Below, piece by piece: positions 57,967-64,000 of a DNA stretch of 64,000 nt. The translations under genes were made by a program, and so were the position numbers. This stretch comes from Rhodovibrio salinarum DSM 9154 (GTDB lineage Bacteria > Pseudomonadota > Alphaproteobacteria > Kiloniellales > Rhodovibrionaceae), in assembly GCF_000515255.1 (NCBI RefSeq), contig NZ_KI911559.1:3456693-3520692 (forward strand), read 5' to 3'. Within the stretch, counting starts at the first letter, position 1, and each line of letters opens with the position of its first letter. The notes beneath the pieces were generated by a model. The model did no database searches. It was not told the origin of the DNA and saw nothing but the letters and a program-made list of their open reading frames with translations.

Positions 57967-58485
57967 ATGACCGAACGCGTCTTCAACGTGCTGTTCCTCT
58001 GCACGCACAACTCCGCCCGCTCGATCATGGCGGAGTGCATCCTGAATAAAACCGGCGCGGGGCGGTTCCAGGCCTTCTCCGCGGGCAGCCATCCGGCCGG
58101 CCAGATCAATCCAGAGGTTTTGGATCTGCTGCAGCGCGCCGACTTCGATACCTCTCGCGTCCACTCCAAAAGCTGGGATGTGTTCGCTGGCAACGACGCG
58201 CCCCGGCTCGACTTCGTGTTCACGCTGTGCGACGGGGCGGCCGGAGAGGTTTGCCCAGTCTGGCCCGGGCAGCCGATGACCGCCCACTGGCCGTTCCCGG
58301 ACCCGTCCGGCGCCAACGGTTCGGCGGCGGAGAAGCGGGCGTTCGTGGCCGACGTCTTCCGGCAGATCAACACCCGTCTGGGCATCTTCATCAACCTGCC
58401 GATCAGCACACTCGATCGCATGTCTTTGCAGGCCGAAATCGACCGTCTGGGCCAAGGGACGGCCGAAACCTCCGCCGACAGCTGA
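57967..58485 (+). CDS. arsC: Arsenate reductase (thioredoxin-coupled, LMW phosphatase fold)
   Basis: A 172-aa low-molecular-weight tyrosine-phosphatase-type enzyme that reduces arsenate to arsenite. P-loop C12-T-H-N-S-A-R18 (CX5R) binds the oxyanion, and the resolving cysteines are C88 and C96 in TLCDGAAGEVCPVWPG. Such enzymes are regenerated by thioredoxin. The ATG at 57967 with GGAG upstream is preferred over a GTG at 57946. It lies 30 bases after arsR. Confidence 0.92.
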   Translation: MTERVFNVLFLCTHNSARSIMAECILNKTGAGRFQAFSAGSHPAGQINPEVLDLLQRADFDTSRVHSKSWDVFAGNDAPRLDFVFTLCDGAAGEVCPVWPGQPMTAHWPFPDPSGANGSAAEKRAFVADVFRQINTRLGIFINLPISTLDRMSLQAEIDRLGQGTAETSADS

Positions 58486-58517
58486 TCTGTCGACCACCCT
58501 GACCGGATCATACCGCC

Positions 58518-59606
58518 ATGGCTTCCGACAGCCGTCCGCGTCTGGCCTTGCTGGACCGCTTCCTGACCGTTTGGATCTTCGCCGCGATGGCACTCGGCAT
58601 CGCGCTTGGCAGCGCCGTCGAAGGGTTGCCGGCGCTGCTGGAAAGCGCGCGTGTGGGCAGTACCAACGTGCCGATCGCAATCGGCCTGATCGTGATGATG
58701 TACCCGCCGCTCGCCAACGTCCGCTACGAGGCACTGCCGCGGGTGTTCGCAGATTGGCGGGTGCTGCTCTTGTCGCTGGTGCAGAACTGGCTGATCGGGC
58801 CGGTATTGATGTTCGCGCTCGCCGTCGCCTTCCTGGCCGACCGGCCGGACTACATGACCGGCGTGATCCTGATCGGGTTGGCGCGCTGCATCGCGATGGT
58901 GCTGGTGTGGAACCGGCTGGCGCGCGGCAGCAGCGAGTACGCCGCCGGGCTGGTCGCCTTCAACAGCCTGTTCCAGCTCGCCTTCTTCTCCGTCTACGCC
59001 TGGCTGTTCCTAAGCGTGCTGCCGCCGCTGTTCGGACTTGAGGGGCGTGTGGTCGAGGTCGAATTCGCCACCATCGCACACGCGGTGGCGATCTACCTCG
59101 GCATCCCCTTCCTGCTCGGCGTGGTCTCGCGCTACGGCCTGATCGCGCTCAAGGGCCGGGACTGGTTCGATCGGGTCTACGCGCCGAAGATCGGCCCGCT
59201 GACGCTGGTCGCCCTGCTGTTCACTATTCTGGCAATGTTCTCGCTCAAAGGCGGGATGGTGTTGCAGTTGCCGGTGGATGTCCTGCGGATCGCGCTGCCG
59301 CTGGCGATCTACTTCCTGGTGATGTTCCTGATCTCGTTCGCCATGGGACGGCTGGTCGAGGCGGACTATCCGCGCACCGTCTCGATCGCCTTCACCGCCG
59401 CCAGCAACAACTTCGAGCTCGCCATCGCGGTCGCGGTGGCGACCTTCGGGCTCGGCTCGGCGGTCGCGTTCGCCACCGTGATCGGCCCGCTGATCGAGGT
59501 CCCGGTCTTGATCGCGCTGGTGAACGTCGCCCTCTGGCTCGGCCGGCGCTACTTCCCGGACGCGCCCTGGCTGTCCGGCGCCCAAGCCCGGAGGACGACC
59601 ACGTGA
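58518..59606 (+). CDS. acr3: ACR3-family arsenite efflux transporter
   Basis: A 362-aa inner-membrane protein with about ten TM segments that exports arsenite. ACR3 features: [20 protein letters not shown] near 50-70, the conserved Cys in [13 protein letters not shown] near 122 and [17 protein letters not shown] near 300. It is the ACR3 type rather than the ArsB type. It overlaps arsH by 4 bases (GTGA). Confidence 0.94.
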   Translation: MASDSRPRLALLDRFLTVWIFAAMALGIALGSAVEGLPALLESARVGSTNVPIAIGLIVMMYPPLANVRYEALPRVFADWRVLLLSLVQNWLIGPVLMFALAVAFLADRPDYMTGVILIGLARCIAMVLVWNRLARGSSEYAAGLVAFNSLFQLAFFSVYAWLFLSVLPPLFGLEGRVVEVEFATIAHAVAIYLGIPFLLGVVSRYGLIALKGRDWFDRVYAPKIGPLTLVALLFTILAMFSLKGGMVLQLPVDVLRIALPLAIYFLVMFLISFAMGRLVEADYPRTVSIAFTAASNNFELAIAVAVATFGLGSAVAFATVIGPLIEVPVLIALVNVALWLGRRYFPDAPWLSGAQARRTTT

Positions 59607-60310
59607 GTTGTCTGCCCGGCAACCTGGACCCGCGCGCCTTCAAGGTGCCCGGCATCGACGCCGGCGCCGAGGGACCGACGCATCCTCCGCGCATCCTGCT
59701 GCTTTACGGCTCGCTCCGTGAACGGTCCTACAGCCGCTTCCTGACCTACGAAGCGCAGCGGCTGCTGCAGGCGATGGGCGCTGAGACGCACGTCTACCAC
59801 GCAGACGGCCTACCGTTACCGGACGATGCGGACGCCGACCATCCCAAGGTTCAAGAACTGCGCGAGCTGTCGATGTGGTCCGAGGGGCAGGTCTGGTGCT
59901 CGCCCGAGCGGCACGGCAACCTGAGCGGGGTGATGAAAGCGCAGATCGACTGGCTGCCGCTGGCGCTCGGCTCCATCCGGCCGACCCAGGGGCGCACGTT
60001 GGCGTTGATGCAGGTCTCCGGCGGCTCGCAGTCGTTCAACGCGGTCAACAGCATGCGCCTGCTGGGACGCTGGATGCGGATGATCACCATCCCGAACCAG
60101 TCGAGCGTGCCCAAGGCCTGGCAGGAATTCGGCGACGACGGCCGGATGTGCGCCTCGCCACTCTACGACCGCGTGGTCGACGTGATGGAGGAACTGGTGA
60201 AGTTCACGCTGCTAACCCGTGGTCATGCGGAGCATCTGGTCGACCGCTATTCGGAACGACGCGAAAGCGCCGAGGCGCTCGAACAGCGCACCGATCTACG
60301 TTCCGTCTAG
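59603..60310 (+). CDS. arsH: ArsH NADPH-dependent FMN reductase
   Basis: A 235-aa flavoprotein of the ArsH family, reported to oxidise methylated trivalent and organoarsenicals. The flavin-binding loop [12 protein letters not shown] is near 36-47; [22 protein letters not shown] near 97-118 and [15 protein letters not shown] near 165-180 are typical of ArsH. It starts with GTG overlapping the acr3 stop, with GGAGGA upstream. Last gene of the operon arsR-arsC-acr3-arsH. Confidence 0.94.
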   Translation: MSCLPGNLDPRAFKVPGIDAGAEGPTHPPRILLLYGSLRERSYSRFLTYEAQRLLQAMGAETHVYHADGLPLPDDADADHPKVQELRELSMWSEGQVWCSPERHGNLSGVMKAQIDWLPLALGSIRPTQGRTLALMQVSGGSQSFNAVNSMRLLGRWMRMITIPNQSSVPKAWQEFGDDGRMCASPLYDRVVDVMEELVKFTLLTRGHAEHLVDRYSERRESAEALEQRTDLRSV

Positions 60311-60394
60311 AGGCTCCGCGCGGCCGCCGGGCCCTCCCCCAAATACAGCAAATTTATAAAGAACCGGCTCTACAGGAACCAGTGTGGGCGCTGG

Positions 60395-60847
60395 TCAGAC
60401 CGCACCATGCTGGTACGCGTCCATGATGGCGCGGGCGCTCTGGCGATGCAGCTCCGCATCGGTCATATCATGGCGATTGGCAATGTCGGCGAGCGGGCGC
60501 ATGCGCTCCAGCAGGCCGGCGATCTTCGCCGGCTTGACCAGCCATTGCGCCTTCATTTCGGCCTGTTGCGCCTGCTGGTCGCGCATATCCTCCAGCAGGC
60601 TCATAAGGTGGCGTTCGTCCCCCGTCAGCTCGCAGGACTCGACGTCCGCGAACCGCATCGTCCGCCGGCTGTCGCGCCGCAGGTATTCGACGATCCGATC
60701 GACCGACCAATCCGCGACGCGCCCCTCGGCGCGCCCTGGGTTTTCCAGCAGCCGTTCCTGCACCTCCTGACGGCGTGCTGTGTCGCGCTGCCAAGCCGCA
60801 CGCAAACCGCGCACGATGGACCGCCCGAACCCGCAATCTCCGATCAT
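60395..60847 (-). CDS. Hypothetical protein downstream of an iron-box-like site
   Basis: A 150-aa soluble protein of unknown function, rich in charged residues and mostly helical (GRSIVRGLRAAWQRDTARRQ near 10-29; RRTMRFADVESCELTGDERH near 62-81; ARAIMDAYQHGAV at the end). No signal peptide, membrane segment or known motif. The ATG at 60847 has a perfect GGAGGA site. A Fur-box-like sequence lies 31-45 bases upstream, so iron regulation is possible. It is the last gene of the minus-strand group 60395-62781 and converges with arsH. Confidence 0.7.
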   Translation of the reverse strand: MIGDCGFGRSIVRGLRAAWQRDTARRQEVQERLLENPGRAEGRVADWSVDRIVEYLRRDSRRTMRFADVESCELTGDERHLMSLLEDMRDQQAQQAEMKAQWLVKPAKIAGLLERMRPLADIANRHDMTDAELHRQSARAIMDAYQHGAV

Positions 60848-60877
60848 CGTATCCTCCTCCACGACACGGGATAATAT

Positions 60878-60892
60878 TGAGAATGAACTGCA
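60878..60892 (-). promoter_or_regulatory. Fur-box-like site 1
   Basis: The plus strand reads TGAGAATGAACTGCA, similar to the TGAGAATGATTTGCA form of Fur-type operators and to two further sites in this region. It overlaps the probable promoter of the gene starting at 60847. Confidence 0.4.
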
Positions 60893-61019
60893 GTAGCGTC
60901 AAGCCGTTTGGCGACTCTCGGCGAGCGATGCGACAAAACATCCGAGCGAATGCACCGCTCCGCATGCCCGGAAGCTGAACGCTTAAAACCCGAGCGCCGG
61001 GTCCGGGCGACACCAGGCG

Positions 61020-61520
61020 TTAGTCGTGCGATGCCTGGGCCGAAAGCATCCAGACGCTCTTCTCCAACGTCCGGATCTGCTCTGCTAGGCGATCCGCCGT
61101 GCGGGCATCGATCGTCTGGGCGATGGCATGGGTCGTCCGGCAGCTGGCGATCAGATGCCCAATGTCGTCGCACAGGCTGCGCACCTGGGCATCATGATCG
61201 CCATCCACGGCCTCCAGGCTGATCGACGAGTTCGCGCGGTCCCCCGTCAGTCCGATCGGCACCGTGTATCCCAAAGTCCGGAGCCGTACCGCGGCTGTAT
61301 TCAGCAGACGGCTCAATTCGCCCTCGCGCTCGATCAGCAGGTCCTCCAGCGCGCGGCGCTGCAAGCCCGCATACTGCCAGCGCAGAGCCTGGATCTTGAG
61401 CCGCACCACGGCCGCCTCGCCCGCCACCCGGCTCAGGGCTTGGGCGACCTGCGCGCCCGGGTCTTCATTGCCCGCGGTGTCCAAGCCACTCGCTGTATCC
61501 AACTGCGTAATGACCGTCAT
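61020..61520 (-). CDS. Dps/ferritin-like protein without the usual ferroxidase ligands
   Basis: A 166-aa protein that looks like Dps, the ferritin-like DNA-protecting protein: LKIQALRWQYAGLQ (near 41-54) mirrors the 'L.T.NFHWNVTG' helix of Dps, RLRTLGYTVPIG (about 79-90) matches the 'RIRALG' turn, and RLAEQIRTLEKSVWML (about 144-160) matches the last helix. At the places where Dps carries ferroxidase residues, this protein has Arg, Glu, Asn and Val instead of His, His, Asp and Glu. Iron oxidation at the standard site is therefore doubtful. Sits in a gene group with Fur-box-like sites. The fold call is mine, from pattern matching. Confidence 0.65.
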   Translation of the reverse strand: MTVITQLDTASGLDTAGNEDPGAQVAQALSRVAGEAAVVRLKIQALRWQYAGLQRRALEDLLIEREGELSRLLNTAAVRLRTLGYTVPIGLTGDRANSSISLEAVDGDHDAQVRSLCDDIGHLIASCRTTHAIAQTIDARTADRLAEQIRTLEKSVWMLSAQASHD

Positions 61521-61579
61521 GTCGTCCTCTCCAACAATCGAGAGCCAAGCCTTTTGAGGGCCACCGAACCGCTGGGCGC

Positions 61580-61798
61580 TTACCTGAGCGAAAGGCTGAA
61601 GACGCCCGCGACGAGGGCGCTGGTCGCAACGAGCGCCAGCATCACGCCAGTTGCCCAGACGCCAACGGGGTTCACAGCGACACGGGCGACAAGGCGGCGC
61701 CGGGCCGCGCGGTAGCCCTGGATCGACTGGCCCGGGTCGTCCGCCATGCTCGTTGCCGGCGCGCGCTGCCGTGCGTTCACGCCGTCACCCCGCCCCAT
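61580..61798 (-). CDS. Small membrane protein
   Basis: A 72-aa protein with a basic N-terminal half (YRAARRRLVARVAVN) and a hydrophobic C-terminal segment (GVWATGVMLALVATSALVAGVF, about 48-68; shortened) that should cross the membrane once. The start at 61798 (MGRGDG) overlaps the upstream gene by 14 bases and has AGGGTGG before it; an alternative ATG is at 61747. Lies between the winged-helix-like and Dps-like genes. Function unknown. Confidence 0.55.
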   Translation of the reverse strand: MGRGDGVNARQRAPATSMADDPGQSIQGYRAARRRLVARVAVNPVGVWATGVMLALVATSALVAGVFSLSLR

Positions 61799-62249
61799 GT
61801 AGGCCACCCTGCTGGATGGCCGCGAAGTCGTTCGCCAAGTCCGCCATTGGCGGCAGAGCGGCTTCGTGATGGGCCAGTTCGAGCATCAACGCCGAACGCG
61901 CATCGCTGGTCATTCGCCCAGCGAGCGACATCTGCAGCCCACGCCAGACCAGCAACGGCAGGCATGCTTGCGGCGCAACCTTGCGCGGCAGTGTTTGGGC
62001 ATAAGCGAGCCCGCCATCCGTCGCATGAACACGACGCTCGGCCGGAAAGGCGTTATCGTTGGACACGCGCAGGAAGCTGCAGGCCACCAGCGCTTCGACC
62101 CGGCCGCGGATGACTTCGGTACAGGGACTGAACCAACCCCCGCTCAGCTGACGCATGTGGCAGGGAATCTCCCGGAGCCGCGGCGCCGCCTCGTCCGCCA
62201 GGAAAACGATGGCGAAGTCGAGGATGTCGTTGGTCGACAGTCTCGCCAT
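61785..62249 (-). CDS. Putative PadR-like winged-helix protein
   Basis: A 154-aa protein. The N-terminal half fits a winged helix of the PadR kind: ILDFAIVFLADEAAPRLREI, then LSGGWFSPCTEVIRGRVEALVA near 35-56 in the recognition-helix place, then a wing ending ERRVHATDGGLAYAQTL near 70-86. The second half is helical. The similarity is weak, so the regulator role is tentative. It follows the preceding gene by 13 bases and overlaps the small membrane protein gene. It might control this gene group. Confidence 0.5.
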   Translation of the reverse strand: MARLSTNDILDFAIVFLADEAAPRLREIPCHMRQLSGGWFSPCTEVIRGRVEALVACSFLRVSNDNAFPAERRVHATDGGLAYAQTLPRKVAPQACLPLLVWRGLQMSLAGRMTSDARSALMLELAHHEAALPPMADLANDFAAIQQGGLHGAG

Positions 62250-62262
62250 CTCGGCACCTCCT

Positions 62263-62781
62263 TCAGTGAACCAATACGCTTGAGGGGACAGCGGCAGAGG
62301 GCGCAGCGCGTCGATCCTCCGGATGACGGCGCTCCGTCACGCACGCTTGCGGCTCTACGAGATCGATCGGCAGTTCCGCCTGCGTCAGGGCGCTTGCGAA
62401 CTTGGCCGCCGTCGGCGCGGCGTGGAGGCACGCCACCCGCGGCATGAAGCATCCGAGCAGCAGCCGCCCCGAGGCGGCGTCCTGACGCTGGAAAGCGGCC
62501 AGGGCCGCGAGCAACAGACCCTCGTCCGGGGAAACCCGGCCGCATTTCAGGTCCCCGAGCTGAATCGGACGGGTGGCATTCTGGGCCAGCCACTTGAACA
62601 GCACTTCAAAGTCGCGCATGGCCGAACGAATGCCGGCCAGTTCGAAGCCGTGACCAAGGTTCTCTTGCGGATCTTCGCCCTGTTTCAGGCAATAGACCCG
62701 CTTGCGTAGGCACCAGAGCGCGAACATGCCGCCGCTCGACAGGTCCGCCGTCTCCCGGTTCTCGAAGGCCGTGCTGGTCAT
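62263..62781 (-). CDS. Hypothetical protein, first gene of the iron-box cluster
   Basis: A 172-aa soluble protein of unknown function with GGMFALWCLRKRVYCLKQGED near 15-35 and LLLGCFMPRVACLHAAP near 100-116, five Cys in all, and a hydrophilic C-terminus. I do not recognise the family. The start at 62781 has GAGAG upstream; frames reaching 62880 overlap the Fur-box-like site and are unlikely. It heads a compact group with the winged-helix-like, membrane and Dps-like genes. Confidence 0.6.
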   Translation of the reverse strand: MTSTAFENRETADLSSGGMFALWCLRKRVYCLKQGEDPQENLGHGFELAGIRSAMRDFEVLFKWLAQNATRPIQLGDLKCGRVSPDEGLLLAALAAFQRQDAASGRLLLGCFMPRVACLHAAPTAAKFASALTQAELPIDLVEPQACVTERRHPEDRRAAPSAAVPSSVLVH

Positions 62782-62864
62782 CTCGCTCTCGCACGCAGCT
62801 GTTGCGGTCCGCGGCGGCACGACGCTTGGCAGGCCGATACCGCGCAGCCCCAGATTAGTGCAAC

Positions 62865-62879
62865 TGCAAATCATTCGCA
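62865..62879 (-). promoter_or_regulatory. Fur-box-like site 2
   Basis: TGCAAATCATTCGCA is a 7-1-7 near-palindrome (one mismatched pair) with the shape of alphaproteobacterial Fur/Mur operators. It lies 84 bases before the start of the first gene of the cluster, in promoter position. Confidence 0.5.
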
Positions 62880-62959
62880 ATAAGGAAACGCACGCCGGCG
62901 CGCTTGACCCTCACGTCCGCCCTATTCGCCATGCGGTGGCCGACAAGGCAGGCGGGCAG

Positions 62960-62992
62960 AAAAAAGGCCCGACGGGCGAACGCGCCGGGCCC
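62960..62992 (-). terminator. Intrinsic terminator upstream of the iron-box cluster
   Basis: On the minus strand a GC-rich hairpin (outer stem GGGCCCGGCG.../...CGTCGGGCC) is followed directly by TTTTTT at 62965-62960. It lies 170 bases past the phnM stop. It ends either the phn transcript or a short RNA starting near the Fur-box-like site at 63070. Confidence 0.75.
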
Positions 62993-63068
62993 AGGATTTG
63001 CACATGAGAGAGCCCGACGACCTATCTGCCGGCAGGCTCACCGGGATGCTGACAAATCGCACCCGTTA
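62960..63068 (-). ncRNA. Candidate small RNA between an iron box and a terminator
   Basis: About 105 noncoding minus-strand bases run from next to the Fur-box-like site 3 to the intrinsic terminator with TTTTTT. Size and layout resemble Fur-repressed small RNAs such as RyhB or PrrF. No clear -10/-35 pair is seen, so it may instead be just the 3' untranslated end of the phnM message. Confidence 0.25.
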
Positions 63069-63069
63069 T

Positions 63070-63090
63070 TGCAACTGCTTCTCATGTGCA
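63070..63090 (-). promoter_or_regulatory. Fur-box-like site 3
   Basis: The plus strand reads TGCAACTGCTTCTCATGTGCA; the reverse strand has TGAGAAGCAGTTGCA, like the two other sites of the region, bounded by TGCA at both ends. It lies in the gap after phnM and upstream of the terminator at 62960-62992. Confidence 0.4.
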
Positions 63091-63161
63091 TCTGCGCTTT
63101 TCAGCCGCACCCCGCCTTACAGCCAGCGGCCCGAACGAACGCGGGACCCAACAGATGCAGA

Positions 63162-64000
63162 TTACCCGCCGACCTCTGGGCTGGTGCGATGGACCATTCG
63201 GCCACCGGTCCAGGTCGCCGAGACCCGCGGCACGCCAGGCACACTATCGTCCACGGCCAGAAGGTCGGCACGCTGACCAACAGCGATCATCCCCCGATCA
63301 CTCAACCCGGCCGCACGCGCTGGACCGCCGGAGACCAAATCCCACGCTGCGGCGAAGTCGCAAACACCGCCCGCGACCAGCTGGAAGGCGGCGAGCAGCG
63401 GGGCGGGATAGTAATAGTCGGTGGTCAGCACATCGCACAGACCGGCACGCACGGCATCCTCCGCCGTCAGACGGGCATCATGGCTGCCGCCGCGCACCAC
63501 GTTCGGGCTGCCCAGGATCACGGAATCGCCGGTGGCGGCCGCCGCCTCGGCGGTTTCCAGATTGCAGGGAAACTCGCACAACCGCGCCCCCAAGGCGTGG
63601 AAGTGCGCGCAGGCTTCCGGAGTCTCATCGTCGTGGCTTGCGATCGGGACGTCGGCCGCGCGTGCCGCCGCACACACCCGGGCGACGCCATCCGGTACCT
63701 CCGATCCGCGCCGGGCGACCTGTTGGGCGAGTTCTTGGTACTGCTCGATCGAAAGGCCAGTACGCTCAGCATATTGCGCAAGCTTGTCCAACCGCTCAAG
63801 CCGGCCGACGATCATCTCCAGGTGGTCGTTCAGCGAGAGCAGATCGATCCGCCCGGCGTCCAGCCACGCGGCCACCTCGTCGACCGCGTCGACGTTGTGC
63901 AATTCGAAGCGCAGATGCACGCGCGGCTGACAGGCCAACTCGTGGCCCAGACGGTCCAATGCCGCCATCAATTCGACCACCGTGTCGCGCCCGCGCAGCC
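63162..64000 (-). CDS. phnM: PhnM, ribose-1-methylphosphonate-5-triphosphate diphosphatase (partial)
   Basis: The 3' part (about 279 codons) of an amidohydrolase-fold enzyme of the carbon-phosphorus lyase pathway, which removes pyrophosphate from alkylphosphonate ribose triphosphates. Visible features: HLRFELHN near the window edge, LLSLNDH (metal site), PIASHDDET near the middle, GSPNVVRGGSHDARLTAEDAV, and VLTTDYYYPAPLLAAF, all PhnM marks; the final strand is GQRADLLAVDD. The gene runs off the window end and the start is outside. Further C-P lyase genes are expected beyond 64000, complementing the PhnDCE importer 5.6 kb away. Confidence 0.92.
   Translation of the reverse strand, partial: LRGRDTVVELMAALDRLGHELACQPRVHLRFELHNVDAVDEVAAWLDAGRIDLLSLNDHLEMIVGRLERLDKLAQYAERTGLSIEQYQELAQQVARRGSEVPDGVARVCAAARAADVPIASHDDETPEACAHFHALGARLCEFPCNLETAEAAAATGDSVILGSPNVVRGGSHDARLTAEDAVRAGLCDVLTTDYYYPAPLLAAFQLVAGGVCDFAAAWDLVSGGPARAAGLSDRGMIAVGQRADLLAVDDSVPGVPRVSATWTGGRMVHRTSPEVGG

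Noticed and set aside
62800-62880. Bacterioferritin-associated ferredoxin-like start (MICSCTNL) on the minus strand
   Set aside because: Only the first few residues resemble Bfd; the rest lacks the remaining Cys pattern, there is no ribosome site, and the ATG lies inside the Fur-box-like site.

Overview
The window is GC-rich, densely coded DNA with short gaps and many 4-base start/stop overlaps. It looks like a chromosomal segment of an alphaproteobacterium, most likely in or near the Rhodospirillales. That placement is inferred from the gene types: DUF1489, ATP12-type F1 assembly chaperone, BcsN, L-malyl-CoA/beta-methylmalyl-CoA lyase, aroK-aroB-CorC beside xerD, several chemoreceptors. I see no rRNA, tRNA, CRISPR array, insertion sequence or prophage.

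Layout. (1) 0.3-9.1 kb, minus strand: a leucine/isovalerate catabolic (liu) operon, isovaleryl-CoA dehydrogenase, both methylcrotonyl-CoA carboxylase subunits, methylglutaconyl-CoA hydratase and HMG-CoA lyase, with an SDR, a DsbA-family isomerase-like gene and DUF1489 included. (2) 9.4-13.0 kb, minus: propionyl-CoA carboxylase (pccB-pccA). (3) 13.2-20.9 kb: three methyl-accepting chemotaxis proteins; the third is followed by a lone periplasmic amino-acid-type binding protein. (4) 21.3-32.7 kb, minus: housekeeping genes (ATP12, AsmA, HAD phosphatase, pseudouridine synthase, chromate transporter, isochorismatase-like protein, RarA, CorC, AroB, AroK). (5) 32.9-38.6 kb, plus: a 46-aa membrane protein overlapping a large secreted protein, xerD, malyl-CoA lyase and a phytase-esterase-like protein. 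(6) 38.7-41.5 kb, minus: L28, MeaB, a VOC protein, a MarR regulator and a small Cys-containing ORF. (7) 41.8-52.0 kb, plus: an eight-gene cellulose operon with three unusual leading genes, then bcsA, bcsB, bcsZ, a TPR gene and bcsN, and no recognisable BcsC barrel. (8) 52.0-57.5 kb: a second phytase-esterase-like gene (minus), a Pho-box-like site, then phnDCE1E2. (9) 57.6-60.3 kb, plus: arsR-arsC-ACR3-arsH. (10) 60.4-62.9 kb, minus: five little-known genes with Fur-box-like sites, including a Dps-like protein that has lost the usual ferroxidase ligands. (11) The window ends inside phnM, so further phosphonate genes probably lie beyond it.

How they fit. Regions 1 and 2 degrade branched-chain and odd-chain acyl units to acetyl-CoA, acetoacetate and methylmalonyl-CoA. 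MeaB, the VOC protein and malyl-CoA lyase belong to the same C3/C5 acyl-CoA metabolism. Regions 8, 9 and 11 deal with phosphorus compounds and the phosphate analogue arsenate. Region 10 is the least explained part: it has an iron-box pattern, an unusual Dps-like protein, and a short noncoding stretch between an iron box and an intrinsic terminator that could encode a small RNA. Region 7 is the other unusual part because its export and accessory genes differ from the classical bcs operon.
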